NCBI RefSeq assembly: GCF_019396345.1
Contig: NZ_JAHKRM010000007.1
Coordinates: 1-64,000 of the forward strand
DNA from: Nonomuraea guangzhouensis
GTDB lineage: Bacteria > Actinomycetota > Actinomycetes > Streptosporangiales > Streptosporangiaceae
Direction of reading: 5' to 3'
DNA: 64,000 nucleotides
A program made the translations under genes and the position numbers. How positions within the stretch are numbered: position 1 is the stretch's first letter; each line of letters starts with the position of its first letter. The notes below the pieces were generated by a model. That model had not been told where the DNA came from. It was given only the letters and a program-made list of their open reading frames with translations, and ran no database searches. Shown here piece by piece: positions 14,878 to 24,052 of the stretch.

Positions 14878-16575
14878 TCAGGGCAGCAGCGTCGCCGGTA
14901 CGTCGATCGGCTGGGCACGTAGCTGCTCGCCAAGCGCCTTGGCCTGGGGATCCATGCGGGGGCTCGCCGCCACACCCCTGCCCAGCAGGCCGTGGACGAC
15001 GAAGTTGAGCGCGTGCAGGTTCGGGAGCTCGTAGCGGGTGATCCGGTAGGCGGCCAGACCGGGGAGGAGCTTCTTGAGGCGGTCCGTCGTCAGGTGCGCC
15101 TCAAGCCAGTTGTACCGCTCCGCCGTGTCGGCCCAGACACCCAGGTTGGCGTTGCCGCCCTTGTCTCCCGAGCGGGCGCCCGCGATGCGGCCCAGCGGGG
15201 TGCGGACAGTGGGCTGGTCGTCTGTGGCGTCGGCCCACCGTGGTTGCGCGACCGAAGGCATCCCCTCACGGTCCGCGACCGACGGCACCCGCACGTCGTC
15301 CACGGGCAGCGGCACCTCGTCCCCGTCCAGAAAGACACGGGGACGCACCTCCGTAGCCGGTACCAGGACCGGCCAGTACACCCCGTACGGCGACGCGCTG
15401 CCCGGCGGGGTGAGGCCGTAGAAGCCGGGGTAACTGGCCAGCCCCGTCTCCACTACGGCCGAGGAGAAGGCCCGGCCGGCCCGGCGCTGGTCGGCGTCCA
15501 TCACCGTGATCCGCAGCAGCCCCCCGTCCTCGAGCGTGACGTCCACCGCGTCGAACGACTCCCGGGGGATCCTGGCCCAGAGCGCCTCCTCCGCCAGGCG
15601 GGCCTTGGCCTCGAGGTCCAGGCCCGTCAGCACCAGCGTCATCGTGTTGCGGTATCCGGCCAGATAGTTCACCGCGACCTTGAGCGTGCCGGGCGGCGGC
15701 TCGCCGCGTACGCCCGAGACTCGGACCCGGTCAGGGCCGTCGTCCGACAGTGTGATGGTGTCGAAGCGGGCCACCACGTCCGGCCCGAGGTAGCGGGGGC
15801 CGGCGATCTCGTAGACGAGCTGGGCGGTCACCGTGCCGATCGAGACCAGGCCGCCCGTCCCGGGGTGCTTGGTGATCACCGAGGAGCCGTCGGCGTGCAG
15901 CTCGGCGATGGGGAAGCCGCAGTGCGCCAGATCCGGTACGTCCTGGAAGAACGCGTAGTTGCCGCCCGTGGCCTGGCAGCCGCATTCGATGATGTGGCCC
16001 GCGACCACCGAGCCTGCCAGGGGATCGAGGTCGTCGGGCCGCCAGCCGTACCGCCAGATGCCGGGGCCCGTCACCAGGGCGGCGTCCGTGACGCGGCCCG
16101 TCACCACGACGTCGGCGCCCGCCGACAGGGCCGCCGCGATCGGGCGCCCGCCCAGGTAGGCGTTGGCGGTCAGAGGCGAGGCGGGCGGCTGCTCGCCGGT
16201 GTCGGCGTTGGTCAGGTCCAGGTCGCGGCCGATGAGGTCGTCGCCGGTGACGTGGGCGACCCTGGGGGAGAGGCCGAGGCGGGCGGCGAGCTCGTGTACG
16301 GCGGCGGCGCACCCGGCCGGATCCAGCCCGCCCGCATTTGTCACGATCTTTATGCCTTTATCGAGACAAGTGGCCAGGACCTGTTCGAGCTGGGCCAGGA
16401 ACGTCGGCGCGTAGCCGGGGCGGCCCTTGAGGCGGTTCCCGGCCAGGATGAGCATGGTCAGCTCCGCCAGCCAGTCGCCCGTGAGCACGTCGATCGGCCC
16501 GCCTTCGACCATCTCCCGCGCGGCCGACAGCCGGTCACCGTAGAAGCCGCTGCAGTTGGCGATGCGCAACGTCAT
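14878..16575 (-). CDS. AtuA-family protein (acyclic terpene utilisation)
   Basis: The 565-residue protein matches the AtuA/DUF1446 family: N-terminal RIANCSGFYGDRLSAAREMV and LTGDWLAELTMLIL, a middle VTGRVTDAALVTGPGIW and the C-terminal AtuA-like domain with ARSGDKGGNANLGVW. In Pseudomonas the atu cluster degrades citronellol and geraniol through geranyl-CoA carboxylation; the biochemical role of AtuA itself is not firmly known. The ATG at 16575 overlaps the stop of the enoyl-CoA hydratase gene. It is the last gene of a five-gene operon that also encodes both carboxylase subunits. Confidence 0.9.
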   Translation of the reverse strand: MTLRIANCSGFYGDRLSAAREMVEGGPIDVLTGDWLAELTMLILAGNRLKGRPGYAPTFLAQLEQVLATCLDKGIKIVTNAGGLDPAGCAAAVHELAARLGLSPRVAHVTGDDLIGRDLDLTNADTGEQPPASPLTANAYLGGRPIAAALSAGADVVVTGRVTDAALVTGPGIWRYGWRPDDLDPLAGSVVAGHIIECGCQATGGNYAFFQDVPDLAHCGFPIAELHADGSSVITKHPGTGGLVSIGTVTAQLVYEIAGPRYLGPDVVARFDTITLSDDGPDRVRVSGVRGEPPPGTLKVAVNYLAGYRNTMTLVLTGLDLEAKARLAEEALWARIPRESFDAVDVTLEDGGLLRITVMDADQRRAGRAFSSAVVETGLASYPGFYGLTPPGSASPYGVYWPVLVPATEVRPRVFLDGDEVPLPVDDVRVPSVADREGMPSVAQPRWADATDDQPTVRTPLGRIAGARSGDKGGNANLGVWADTAERYNWLEAHLTTDRLKKLLPGLAAYRITRYELPNLHALNFVVHGLLGRGVAASPRMDPQAKALGEQLRAQPIDVPATLLP

Positions 16576-17348
16576 GGAACCCACTTGGCCGGGCGCTTCG
16601 CCATGAAGGCCGCGATGCCCTCCTGGCCCTCCTCGGAGGTGAAGCGCTGCGCGGAGAGCGCGGTCATCTGTCGCAGCCCCTCCTCGAACGACACCCCCGG
16701 CAGGTCCCTGACCAGCCATTTCGTGATGGCCAGCGCCTCGGGGCCGCCCTTGAGCAGCATTCCGGCGTAGTGCTGTACCGCCGCGTCGAGCTCCTCGGCC
16801 GGTACGGCCCGCGTCAGCAGCCCGATCTGCACCGCCCTGGCCGCGTCGAACACCTCGCCGGTCAGGAAGTACTCGGCCGCCGCCCGGGGATCGAGCCGGC
16901 GCAGGACCGGCACGGAGATCATGGCGGGCACGACGCCGAGCCGTACCTCCGTGAACGCGAAGGAGGCCGTCACCGGCGCGATCGCGAAGTCGCACGCGGC
17001 CACCAGGCCGAGCCCGCCCGCGCGCGCCGTGCCGTTCAGGCGGCAGATGACCGGCTTCGGGCTCTCCCAGATCAGCGCGAGGATCTCCGGGAACGACGCC
17101 GTCACCGGCGCGTCGCCCACCCCGGAGGCAGGCTCGACGCGCTGCTCCTTGAGGTCGGCGCCCGAACAGAACACCGGGCCCGCACCCGTCAGCACGATCA
17201 CCCGCACGTCCGGCTCGGTCAGCGCCCAGTTCAGCCGCCGTTCGAGGTCGCCGAGCAGCCGTACGGACAGCGCGTTCCTGTTGGGCGGCGAGTCCAGCGT
17301 GATCGTCGCGATGCCGCCGGCCAGCTCCTTGTGGACCAGGCTCGTCAT
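16572..17348 (-). CDS. enoyl-CoA hydratase/isomerase family protein
   Basis: The 258-residue crotonase-fold protein has the family oxyanion-hole segments: GPVFCSGADLKEQR (near residue 62) and RLNGTARAGGLGLVAACDF (near 105). In crotonases the catalytic Glu pair lies around residues 120-150; here FAFTEVRLGVVPAMISVPVL carries one Glu. It should hydrate or otherwise act on a carboxylated enoyl-CoA in the pathway of the adjacent carboxylase, by analogy with methylglutaconyl-CoA or isohexenyl-glutaconyl-CoA hydratase. Both its ends overlap neighbours by four bases, so it is cotranscribed and translationally coupled. Confidence 0.88.
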   Translation of the reverse strand: MTSLVHKELAGGIATITLDSPPNRNALSVRLLGDLERRLNWALTEPDVRVIVLTGAGPVFCSGADLKEQRVEPASGVGDAPVTASFPEILALIWESPKPVICRLNGTARAGGLGLVAACDFAIAPVTASFAFTEVRLGVVPAMISVPVLRRLDPRAAAEYFLTGEVFDAARAVQIGLLTRAVPAEELDAAVQHYAGMLLKGGPEALAITKWLVRDLPGVSFEEGLRQMTALSAQRFTSEEGQEGIAAFMAKRPAKWVP

Positions 17349-19216
17349 GGGCTTCCCTCCTGGATGATCGCCAGCACGGCTCCCGCCTCGACCTGCTGCC
17401 CCTTCTCGACGTGTACGCCGGAGACGACCCCGTCGGCGGGCGCGGCGATCTGATGCTCCATCTTCATCGCCTCCAGCACCAGCACCGCCTGGCCCTTCAC
17501 CACGCGGTCACCCGGCTCGACCTCGACCCGCAGCACGCTACCCGGCATGGGAGCGAGCAGGGAGCCGGGCACGACCTGCTCGACGGGCTCGGGCAGGCGG
17601 GGCGCGGGCGTCAGCTCGACGGAGCCGCCGGGAGAGTCGACGCAGATCTTCCCGTCGTAGCGGGCTATCTCGAACGCATGCCGTACGCCACCACGTTCCA
17701 GGACGATCCTGGACGGCTCCGCGGTGATCAGCTCGATGCCGTCGGGGAGCGGCTGGTAGACGACCTCGGCCTCCTCGAAGACGGCCCGCAGGGGCTGCGA
17801 CCGGACATTCCGCCAGCCGGAGGGCAGGCTGCGCAGGACCGGCGCGGCGGCCCGGTTGGCGGCGGCCTGCGCCAGGGCGGCGGCCAGCACGGCCAGCTCG
17901 TCGATGGGGCCGGTGCCGCTCAGATCGTGCTCGTCGAGAAATCCGGTATGCGTGTCACCCGCCCTGAAATGCCGATTTTTCAGTACGTTCAGCAACAAAT
18001 CCCGGTTGGTGGTGAGGCCGTGGATCCGTGCGCGTCGCAGCGCGGTCGTCAGCTTCCGTATGGCCTCCTCCCGAGACGAGCCATGAGCGACCGAGCCATG
18101 AGCGATCACCTTGGCGAGCAACGCGTCGTAATGAGGGGAGACGACCGACCCGGCCTCCACCCCAGAATCAACCCGTACGTCCCCGGGCACCTCGAAGCGG
18201 CGCAGCGTCCCCGTCTGAGGGAGATAGTCCCCGTCCTCCGCGTACAACCGCACCTCGACCGCATGCCCCTGGGGCACAGGCGCGGAGCGGGGCAGCGCCG
18301 ACCCCTCGGCCACCTCGATCTGCAGCCGCACCAGATCCACCCCGTAGACCAGCTCGGTGACCGGGTGTTCGACCTGGAGCCGGGTGTTCATCTCCAGGAA
18401 CGCCACCTGATCGCCCTTGACCAGGAACTCCACGGTGCCGGCGCCGACGTAGCCGATCTTCCTGGCCGCTCTGACCGCCGCCGCGCAGAGCTCGTCCCTG
18501 ATCCGCTGGGTGATGCCCGGCGAGGGGCACTCCTCCACGACCTTCTGGTGCCGCCGCTGGATGCTGCACTCCCGCTCGCCGAGCGCCCACACGGTCCCGT
18601 GGCGGTCGGCCAGGACCTGCACCTCGACGTGCCTGGCCCCTTCGAGCAGCGGCTCGACGAACACGGTCCCGTCGCCGAACGCCGCCTCGGACTCGCGCCG
18701 CGCCGACGCGATCTCCCGATCGAGCTCGCCGGCGTCGCGCACCACCCGCATGCCCCGCCCGCCGCCACCGGCCGACGCCTTCACCAGTACGGGGAACTCC
18801 GTGACGGCCGCCGGCAGCGACGGCAGCACCGGCACCCCGGCCTCGCCCATCAGCCGCTTGGCCTCGATCTTCGACCCCATGGCCGCGATGGACTCCGGCG
18901 ACGGACCGACCCACACCAACCCGGCATCCAGTACGGCCTGCGCGAAGTCCGCGTTCTCCGACAGGAACCCATATCCCGGGTGTACGGCGTCGGCGCCCGC
19001 CGCCCGGCAGGCCGCCACGATCCGCTCGATGTCCAGGTAGGTGTCCGCGGGCTTGGCGCCGCTCAGCCGTACCGCGAAATCGGCCTCGGCCACGTGCGGT
19101 GACCCGGCGTCGGCGTCGGAGAAGACGGCCACGGTCTCGATGCCGAGCGACCGGCAGGTGCGGAAGACGCGCCGGGCGATCTCGCCCCGGTTCGCGACGA
19201 GCAGACGGGTGATCAC
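17345..19216 (-). CDS. acyl-CoA carboxylase alpha subunit (biotin carboxylase plus biotin carrier)
   Basis: The 623-residue protein carries the biotin carboxylase domain at its N-terminus (ITRLLVANRGEIARRVFRTC, ATP-grasp loop KASAGGGGRGMRVV, EMNTRLQVEHPVTE) and a biotinyl domain at its C-terminus with the biotin lysine in LEAMKMEH. Such two-domain subunits serve methylcrotonyl-CoA, geranyl-CoA or propionyl-CoA carboxylases. The correct start is GTG 19216, overlapping the stop of the carboxyltransferase gene. The long frame upstream is a shadow of that gene. AtuA next to it favours a terpenoid or branched acyl-CoA substrate; this is inference. Confidence 0.93.
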   Translation of the reverse strand: MITRLLVANRGEIARRVFRTCRSLGIETVAVFSDADAGSPHVAEADFAVRLSGAKPADTYLDIERIVAACRAAGADAVHPGYGFLSENADFAQAVLDAGLVWVGPSPESIAAMGSKIEAKRLMGEAGVPVLPSLPAAVTEFPVLVKASAGGGGRGMRVVRDAGELDREIASARRESEAAFGDGTVFVEPLLEGARHVEVQVLADRHGTVWALGERECSIQRRHQKVVEECPSPGITQRIRDELCAAAVRAARKIGYVGAGTVEFLVKGDQVAFLEMNTRLQVEHPVTELVYGVDLVRLQIEVAEGSALPRSAPVPQGHAVEVRLYAEDGDYLPQTGTLRRFEVPGDVRVDSGVEAGSVVSPHYDALLAKVIAHGSVAHGSSREEAIRKLTTALRRARIHGLTTNRDLLLNVLKNRHFRAGDTHTGFLDEHDLSGTGPIDELAVLAAALAQAAANRAAAPVLRSLPSGWRNVRSQPLRAVFEEAEVVYQPLPDGIELITAEPSRIVLERGGVRHAFEIARYDGKICVDSPGGSVELTPAPRLPEPVEQVVPGSLLAPMPGSVLRVEVEPGDRVVKGQAVLVLEAMKMEHQIAAPADGVVSGVHVEKGQQVEAGAVLAIIQEGSP

Positions 19217-20802
19217 GGGCGGAACACCCCGAATCCCGCCGCCTCGGGCACCGCGGCACTGTTGATCGCCGACAGGCACAGCCCCAGCACGGTCCTGGTG
19301 TCGCGCGGATCGATCACTCCGTCGTCGTAGAGCCGCCCCGACAGGAAGAACGGCAGCGACTCCGCCTCGATCTGCGCTTCCACCATGGCCCGCATGGCCG
19401 CGTCGCCCTCCTCGTCGTACACCTGGCCCCGGGCCTCGGCCGACGCCCGCCCGACGATCGACAGCACCCCCGCGAGCTGCGCCGGCCCCATCACCGCGGA
19501 CTTCGCGCTCGGCCACGCGAACAGGAACCGCGGATCATAGGCCCGGCCGCACATCCCGTAGTTGCCGGCTCCGTAGGAGGCGCCCATCACCACGGTGAGG
19601 TGCGGCACGGTCGAGTTCGACACCGCGTTGATCATCATCGCGCCGTGCTTGATGATGCCGCCCTGCTCGTAGTCCTTGCCGACCATGTAACCGGTGGTGT
19701 TCTGGAGGAACAGCAGCGGAGTGCGCGACTGGTTCGCGAGCTGGATGAACTGGGTCGCCTTCTGCGATTCCGCACTGAACAGCACACCTCGCGCGTTGGC
19801 CAGAATCCCGACCGGATAGCCGTGCAGCCGCGCCCACCCCGTCACCAGCGAGGCCCCGTACAGCGGCTTGAACTCCTCGAACTCGCTCCCGTCCACGATC
19901 CGCGCGATCACCTCGCGCGGATCGAATGGCACCTTCAGGTCCTGTGGCACGATCCCGAGGAGCTCCTCCGCCGGATATCCGGGCTCCTGTACGGTCAGCG
20001 GGGCGGTGCCGAGCTTGCGCCAGTTCAGGGACCGGACGATCTGCCGCCCGATCCGCAGCGCGTCGTGCTCGTCGAGGGCCAGGTAGTCGGCCAGGCCGCT
20101 GGTGCGGGCGTGCATGCCGGCCCCGCCGAGCGACTCGTCGTCGGACTCCTCGCCGGTCGCCATCTTGACCAGCGGCGGCCCGCCGAGGAACACCTTGGCC
20201 CGCTCCTTCACCATCACCACGTAATCGCTCATCCCGGGCACATAGGCCCCGCCGGCCGTGGAGTTGCCGAACACGAGCGCGATCGTCGGCACCCCCGCCG
20301 CCGACATCCGCGTCAGGTCCCGAAATATCCGCCCACCCGGGATGAAGATCTCCTTCTGCGTCGGCAGATCCGCGCCACCGCTCTCCACCAGATTGACGTA
20401 CGGCAGGCGGTTGCTCAGTGCGATGTCGGCGGCCCTGAGCGTTTTCTTGAGTGTCCACGGGTTCGACGCGCCGCCTCTGACCGTGGGATCGTTCGCGGTG
20501 ATCACGCACTCGACGCCCTCGATCACCCCGATGCCGGTGACCACGCTGGCGCCCACCGGGAAGTCGCTGCCCCACGCGGCCAGCGGCGACAGCTCCAGGA
20601 ACGGCGAGTCGGGATCGACGAGCAGCTCGATCCGCTCGCGGGCCAGCAGCTTGCCCCGTTTCCGGTGCCGCTGCACGTATTTGTCGCCGCCGCCCGCGAC
20701 CGCCTTGGCCTGCTCGGCGTCGAGCTCTTGCAGCTTGCCCAGCATCGCCGCGCGCCGCTCCCGATAGTCGGCGCCGCTGGGATCGAGCCTGCTCCGGATC
20801 AC
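19213..20802 (-). CDS. acyl-CoA carboxylase beta subunit (carboxyltransferase, MCC/AtuC type)
   Basis: The 529-residue carboxyltransferase has both crotonase-like halves: NDPTVRGGASNPWTLKKTLR and ESGGADLPTQKEIFIPGGR in the first, and LANARGVLFSAESQKATQFI with QNTTGYMVGKDYEQGGIIKH in the second, the pattern of methylcrotonyl-CoA and geranyl-CoA carboxylases rather than propionyl-CoA carboxylase. It transfers CO2 from biotin to the gamma carbon of a 3-methylenoyl-CoA in that group. The GTG at 20802 follows AGGAGGG and overlaps the TetR stop, which fixes the start better than the TTG 18 bases upstream. Confidence 0.92.
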   Translation of the reverse strand: MIRSRLDPSGADYRERRAAMLGKLQELDAEQAKAVAGGGDKYVQRHRKRGKLLARERIELLVDPDSPFLELSPLAAWGSDFPVGASVVTGIGVIEGVECVITANDPTVRGGASNPWTLKKTLRAADIALSNRLPYVNLVESGGADLPTQKEIFIPGGRIFRDLTRMSAAGVPTIALVFGNSTAGGAYVPGMSDYVVMVKERAKVFLGGPPLVKMATGEESDDESLGGAGMHARTSGLADYLALDEHDALRIGRQIVRSLNWRKLGTAPLTVQEPGYPAEELLGIVPQDLKVPFDPREVIARIVDGSEFEEFKPLYGASLVTGWARLHGYPVGILANARGVLFSAESQKATQFIQLANQSRTPLLFLQNTTGYMVGKDYEQGGIIKHGAMMINAVSNSTVPHLTVVMGASYGAGNYGMCGRAYDPRFLFAWPSAKSAVMGPAQLAGVLSIVGRASAEARGQVYDEEGDAAMRAMVEAQIEAESLPFFLSGRLYDDGVIDPRDTRTVLGLCLSAINSAAVPEAAGFGVFRP

Positions 20803-21431
20803 ACGCCCTCCTGTTGCCAACTTGACGCCGGTGTCAATCCGATGGCCCTGGCCCAGAGCTTGGTGAGCAGCTCCACGGCCGTCCGCTCGTCCGCGCGTTC
20901 GCCCAGGTCAAGCCAGACGTGGGCGAAGTGCTCCACCATCCCGCCCAGCATGACGGCCGTCAGCCGGGGATCGAGCGCCGGGTCGGCCAGCCCCTGCTCC
21001 TGCAGCCGCCGGAGCCCCTCGGCGCCGCGCCGGACGAACACCTCGCGCAGCTCCAGCAGCAGCCCGCGCAGGCTCTCCTCGGCGGTGGCGGCCTGTTCGA
21101 GCATCCTGACCAGCCGCGAGTTGGCCGCCCAGGCGCGCAGGTAGAGCCGGTTGGCCGCCTCGATCCGCGCGTACGGGTCGCCGGGCACGCCCGGACCCAC
21201 GACGCTCGCCGTGAACATCTCCCCGACCACCGCCGCGGCCACCTCGCCGAACAGCGCTTCCTTGGAATCGAAGTAGGTGTAGAACGTGCCGTGCGAGACC
21301 CCGGCCCGCGCGCAGACGTCGTCGATGCGCACGCTTTCGTAGCCGTGCTCGTCGAAGGCGTCCCGGCCCGCCCGCACGAGCGCGTCCCTCGTACGCCGGC
21401 CGCGCGCGGTGAGCTCGGACTTGACGATCAC
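20799..21431 (-). CDS. TetR-family regulator of the carboxylase operon
   Basis: The 210-residue protein has a TetR DNA-binding domain (residues about 12-58) with VCARAGVSHGTFYTYFDSKE as its helix-turn-helix core. The start is GTG 21431: a TACTCT -10 box lies seven bases upstream, giving a leaderless mRNA, while the codon ten residues earlier would be upstream of the transcription start. It is the first gene of the operon, and its stop overlaps the carboxyltransferase start. An inverted repeat covers its start codon, so autorepression released by an acyl-CoA intermediate is likely. Confidence 0.88.
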   Translation of the reverse strand: MIVKSELTARGRRTRDALVRAGRDAFDEHGYESVRIDDVCARAGVSHGTFYTYFDSKEALFGEVAAAVVGEMFTASVVGPGVPGDPYARIEAANRLYLRAWAANSRLVRMLEQAATAEESLRGLLLELREVFVRRGAEGLRRLQEQGLADPALDPRLTAVMLGGMVEHFAHVWLDLGERADERTAVELLTKLWARAIGLTPASSWQQEGV

Positions 21432-21438
21432 GTCAACT
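21419..21438. promoter_or_regulatory. operator-like inverted repeat over the TetR start
   Basis: ACTTGACGATCACGTCAACT has arms TTGACG and CGTCAA, perfect over six bases each around a four-base centre, extended by two further bases with one mismatch. It lies over the start codon of the TetR gene and next to its -10 box, so binding would block the whole operon. Confidence 0.5.
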
Positions 21439-21444
21439 AGAGTA
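21439..21444 (-). promoter_or_regulatory. -10 box of the leaderless TetR/carboxylase operon promoter
   Basis: TACTCT on the minus strand, seven bases from the GTG at 21431. It fits TANNNT at the distance expected when transcription begins at the start codon. Confidence 0.55.
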
Positions 21445-21466
21445 ACCCGCAGCCCTGGCACGCGAA

Positions 21467-21504
21467 AAGCCCTCCACGACGATCCTTTCCGTCGTGGAGG
21501 GCTT
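21467..21504 (-). terminator. rho-independent terminator after the Ser/Thr kinase gene
   Basis: A perfect 15-bp stem (arm AAGCCCTCCACGACG) with an eight-base loop lies 12 bases past the stop of the kinase gene and before the next promoter. On the minus strand it is followed by a short run of T. It insulates the TetR operon from kinase transcription. Confidence 0.85.
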
Positions 21505-21516
21505 GATAGAGCTATG

Positions 21517-23970
21517 TCAGGTGCAGTGGCTCCAGCCGGACTTCCAGGACGCGGTCCCCCACGAGCCGCCCCAGATCACGCACTTCTTGACGGCCGCCAC
21601 GCGCACCGGGCCCGCGTAGGCGGTGAACTTGCCCGGGTTGCTGCCGCTGCCGCCGTTCTGGACCTGGAGTGTGGCGTTCATCGAGACCTTGCCGGGATAG
21701 ACCAGCTTGGACATCGTCACCACGCAGTTCTTGCCGTTGCCGTACAGCAGGTAAATCGTCGCGTTGCTGCCCAGCGCGTGGCTGTCGATCACCTTGAAGC
21801 CGGCGCCGCACACCGACGCCGCGCTGTAGGGGTTGGGCTTGGGCTGGACGGTCGGCTTCACCGTCGGCTTGGGGGTGGTCCTCGTCTTGGTGGTGGTCGG
21901 CTGGGGGATGGTCTCGGTCGGACCCGCGGTGGGCTTGCTCGTGGGATCGGGGTCCGGGTCCACCATGTCGGTGGGCTTGGCCTTGGTGGGCTTGGTCGTG
22001 GGCTTCGACTCCGGCTTGTGGGTCGTGGGCCTCGACGTCTGCGGGACCGTGGGGACGGTGACCGGGACCTGGGTACTCGGGTCCTGGATCACCTGCTCCT
22101 TGGTCTTCGTCTTGGTGGGCGCCGGCTCTTCCAGGGTCGGGACCGGCTGGTTGACGACCGGGCTGTCTTCCGTCAGGGGCGGGTCGACCGGTTGACCGGC
22201 GCCGGAGCCGTCGGTGGGGGTGGCTTCGGTGGCGGCTTCCACGTTGATGACCTTCTGCGCGGGGTTGCTGTTGGCCTGCACCACCACCGCGCCAACCACG
22301 ACCAGCAGGGCCGCGGCGGCCGCGCCGGTCAGGGCGAAGGTCAGAGTACGGCGCTGCTTCGCCGAACCGGCGTCAGCCCCCTGCGGCTTCTGCCCTGGGC
22401 CGCCCGGCCCGCCCGCGCCCGGACCGCCTGGCCCGCGACCGCCGGGGCCGTATGCCGGGCCGCCCGCGCCGAACCCAGGAGCGCCGCCCTGCGCCGGTAC
22501 GCCGCCCATAGGCTGTCCCGGAGCGCCCGCGCCCATGGGCTGTCCCGGAGCACCCGCTCCCTGGGGCATGGAGCCCTGCCGTAGCGTCGGACCGCCGGGG
22601 GCTCCCTGGCCTCCGGCAGGCATGCCCTGGCCGCTCGGCACGTTGCCCTGCGGGCCGCCCTGGCTGCCCGGCGCCCCACTCTGACCGCCCGGCGCATTTC
22701 CGTACGGCCCGCTCTGGCCGCCAGGCATGTTGGCGTGTGGCCCGCTCTGGCCGCTCGGCGCAGTCCCGTGCGGGCCGCTGTGAACGCTCGACGGATTGCC
22801 GGGCATACCAGCCGGACCGCCGGGCATCCCAGGGCCGGTCGGACCGGTGCCGTGCGGCGTTCCGGCCGCGGCGACCGGGCCGCTCGCCGCGGGACCGCCT
22901 GCCGAGGGGCCACCTGCCGCCGCCATGGGGGCCGGGGTGCCGCTCGCGCCCGGCTGGCCGAAAGGGCCGGTCTGAATCATCTGGCCGGGCTGGGACGCGG
23001 CGCCGGGCTGCGTCCAAGGGCCGGGGTAAGAGCCCTGCGGGGGGCCGGGGTAGGAGTCCTGCGGGTTCGCTCCCGCCTGCGGCCCCGTACCCGCCGCAGC
23101 GCCCGCGACGGCGCTCATCCGGGCACCCGTGGTCAGCGGGTCCACGGCCGCCGGAGGCGCCGGCTGCCCCGTCAGGCGCACGATCAGCTCGTCCGCGCTG
23201 GGCCGCTGCGACGGGTCCTTGGACAGGCACGCCGCCACCAGCATGCCCAGCGCGCCCTCCATCCCGCCCAGCTCCGGCTCCTCGTTCAGGATCCGGTTCA
23301 TCACCACGGGAATCGAGTCGGCGCCGAAGGCGGGCTTGCCCGTCGCCGCGAACACCATCGTGACGCCCCAGGCGAACACGTCCGCCGCCTCGGACACGGC
23401 GGCTCCGCTGAGCTGCTCGGGCGCCAGGTACGACGGCGTCCCCATGGCCATGCCCGTCGCCGTCGCCCCGGGAGAGTCCAGGGCCCTGGCGATGCCGAAG
23501 TCGATCACGACGGGACCTTCGGGCCCCATGAGGACGTTCGCGGGCTTGAGGTCGCGGTGCAGGATGCCGGCCCGGTGGATGGCCGCCAGCGCGGTCGCCG
23601 TACTGATCGCGAGCCGCTCCAGCGCCGCGCCCCGGCGCGGGCCCTCGTTGATGACCAGCTCGCGGAGGGACGGCCCCGGCACGTACTCGCTCACGATGTA
23701 CGGCCGGCTGCCCTCGAGGTCGGCGTGCAGCACCGGAGCCGTGCAGAACCTGGCCACCCGCTGTGCGACCGAAACCTCGCGCAGGAACCTGGTTCTGGCC
23801 TCGGCATCGGCCACCAGCGCGTTGTGCAGCAGCTTGACCGCCACCTGATCGCCGGTGTCACTTTGGCCGAGGTACACGATTCCCTGGCCGCCCTCACCAA
23901 GCCGGGCGACGAGGTCATAGGCCCCCAGCCGCCGCGGGTCGTCCGCCGCCAACGGCTGGTGCTGATTCAC
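21517..23970 (-). CDS. transmembrane serine/threonine protein kinase
   Basis: The 817-residue protein has an N-terminal PknB-type kinase domain (about 14-270): glycine loop RLGEGGQGIVYLG, lysine in VAVKLL, catalytic loop HRDLKPANVLM, DFGIA and SYLAPEQL. A long Gly/Pro/Gln-rich disordered segment (about 285-535) leads to one membrane helix (about 543-567), then an extracellular Pro/Thr-rich stretch and a 100-residue C-terminal domain with three cysteines (ASVCGAG, GKNCVV, VKKCVIWGG) plus a last Cys near the end. That outer domain probably senses a surface signal; I do not recognise it. GTG 23970 has GGGGG seven bases upstream. Single gene with its own terminator. Confidence 0.92.
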   Translation of the reverse strand: MNQHQPLAADDPRRLGAYDLVARLGEGGQGIVYLGQSDTGDQVAVKLLHNALVADAEARTRFLREVSVAQRVARFCTAPVLHADLEGSRPYIVSEYVPGPSLRELVINEGPRRGAALERLAISTATALAAIHRAGILHRDLKPANVLMGPEGPVVIDFGIARALDSPGATATGMAMGTPSYLAPEQLSGAAVSEAADVFAWGVTMVFAATGKPAFGADSIPVVMNRILNEEPELGGMEGALGMLVAACLSKDPSQRPSADELIVRLTGQPAPPAAVDPLTTGARMSAVAGAAAGTGPQAGANPQDSYPGPPQGSYPGPWTQPGAASQPGQMIQTGPFGQPGASGTPAPMAAAGGPSAGGPAASGPVAAAGTPHGTGPTGPGMPGGPAGMPGNPSSVHSGPHGTAPSGQSGPHANMPGGQSGPYGNAPGGQSGAPGSQGGPQGNVPSGQGMPAGGQGAPGGPTLRQGSMPQGAGAPGQPMGAGAPGQPMGGVPAQGGAPGFGAGGPAYGPGGRGPGGPGAGGPGGPGQKPQGADAGSAKQRRTLTFALTGAAAAALLVVVGAVVVQANSNPAQKVINVEAATEATPTDGSGAGQPVDPPLTEDSPVVNQPVPTLEEPAPTKTKTKEQVIQDPSTQVPVTVPTVPQTSRPTTHKPESKPTTKPTKAKPTDMVDPDPDPTSKPTAGPTETIPQPTTTKTRTTPKPTVKPTVQPKPNPYSAASVCGAGFKVIDSHALGSNATIYLLYGNGKNCVVTMSKLVYPGKVSMNATLQVQNGGSGSNPGKFTAYAGPVRVAAVKKCVIWGGSWGTASWKSGWSHCT

Positions 23971-24052
23971 GCTGTACCCCCAAGACCTCGCATAACAAAA
24001 CGATAGATGGGGCAAAAGCTACCAGCGTGACCCTTGGGGCGTTGCCCGGACC

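Noticed and set aside
14992..16770. Plus-strand open frame of 592 codons
   Set aside because: Antisense shadow of the AtuA-like gene; low-complexity Arg/Gly/Val/Gln composition.
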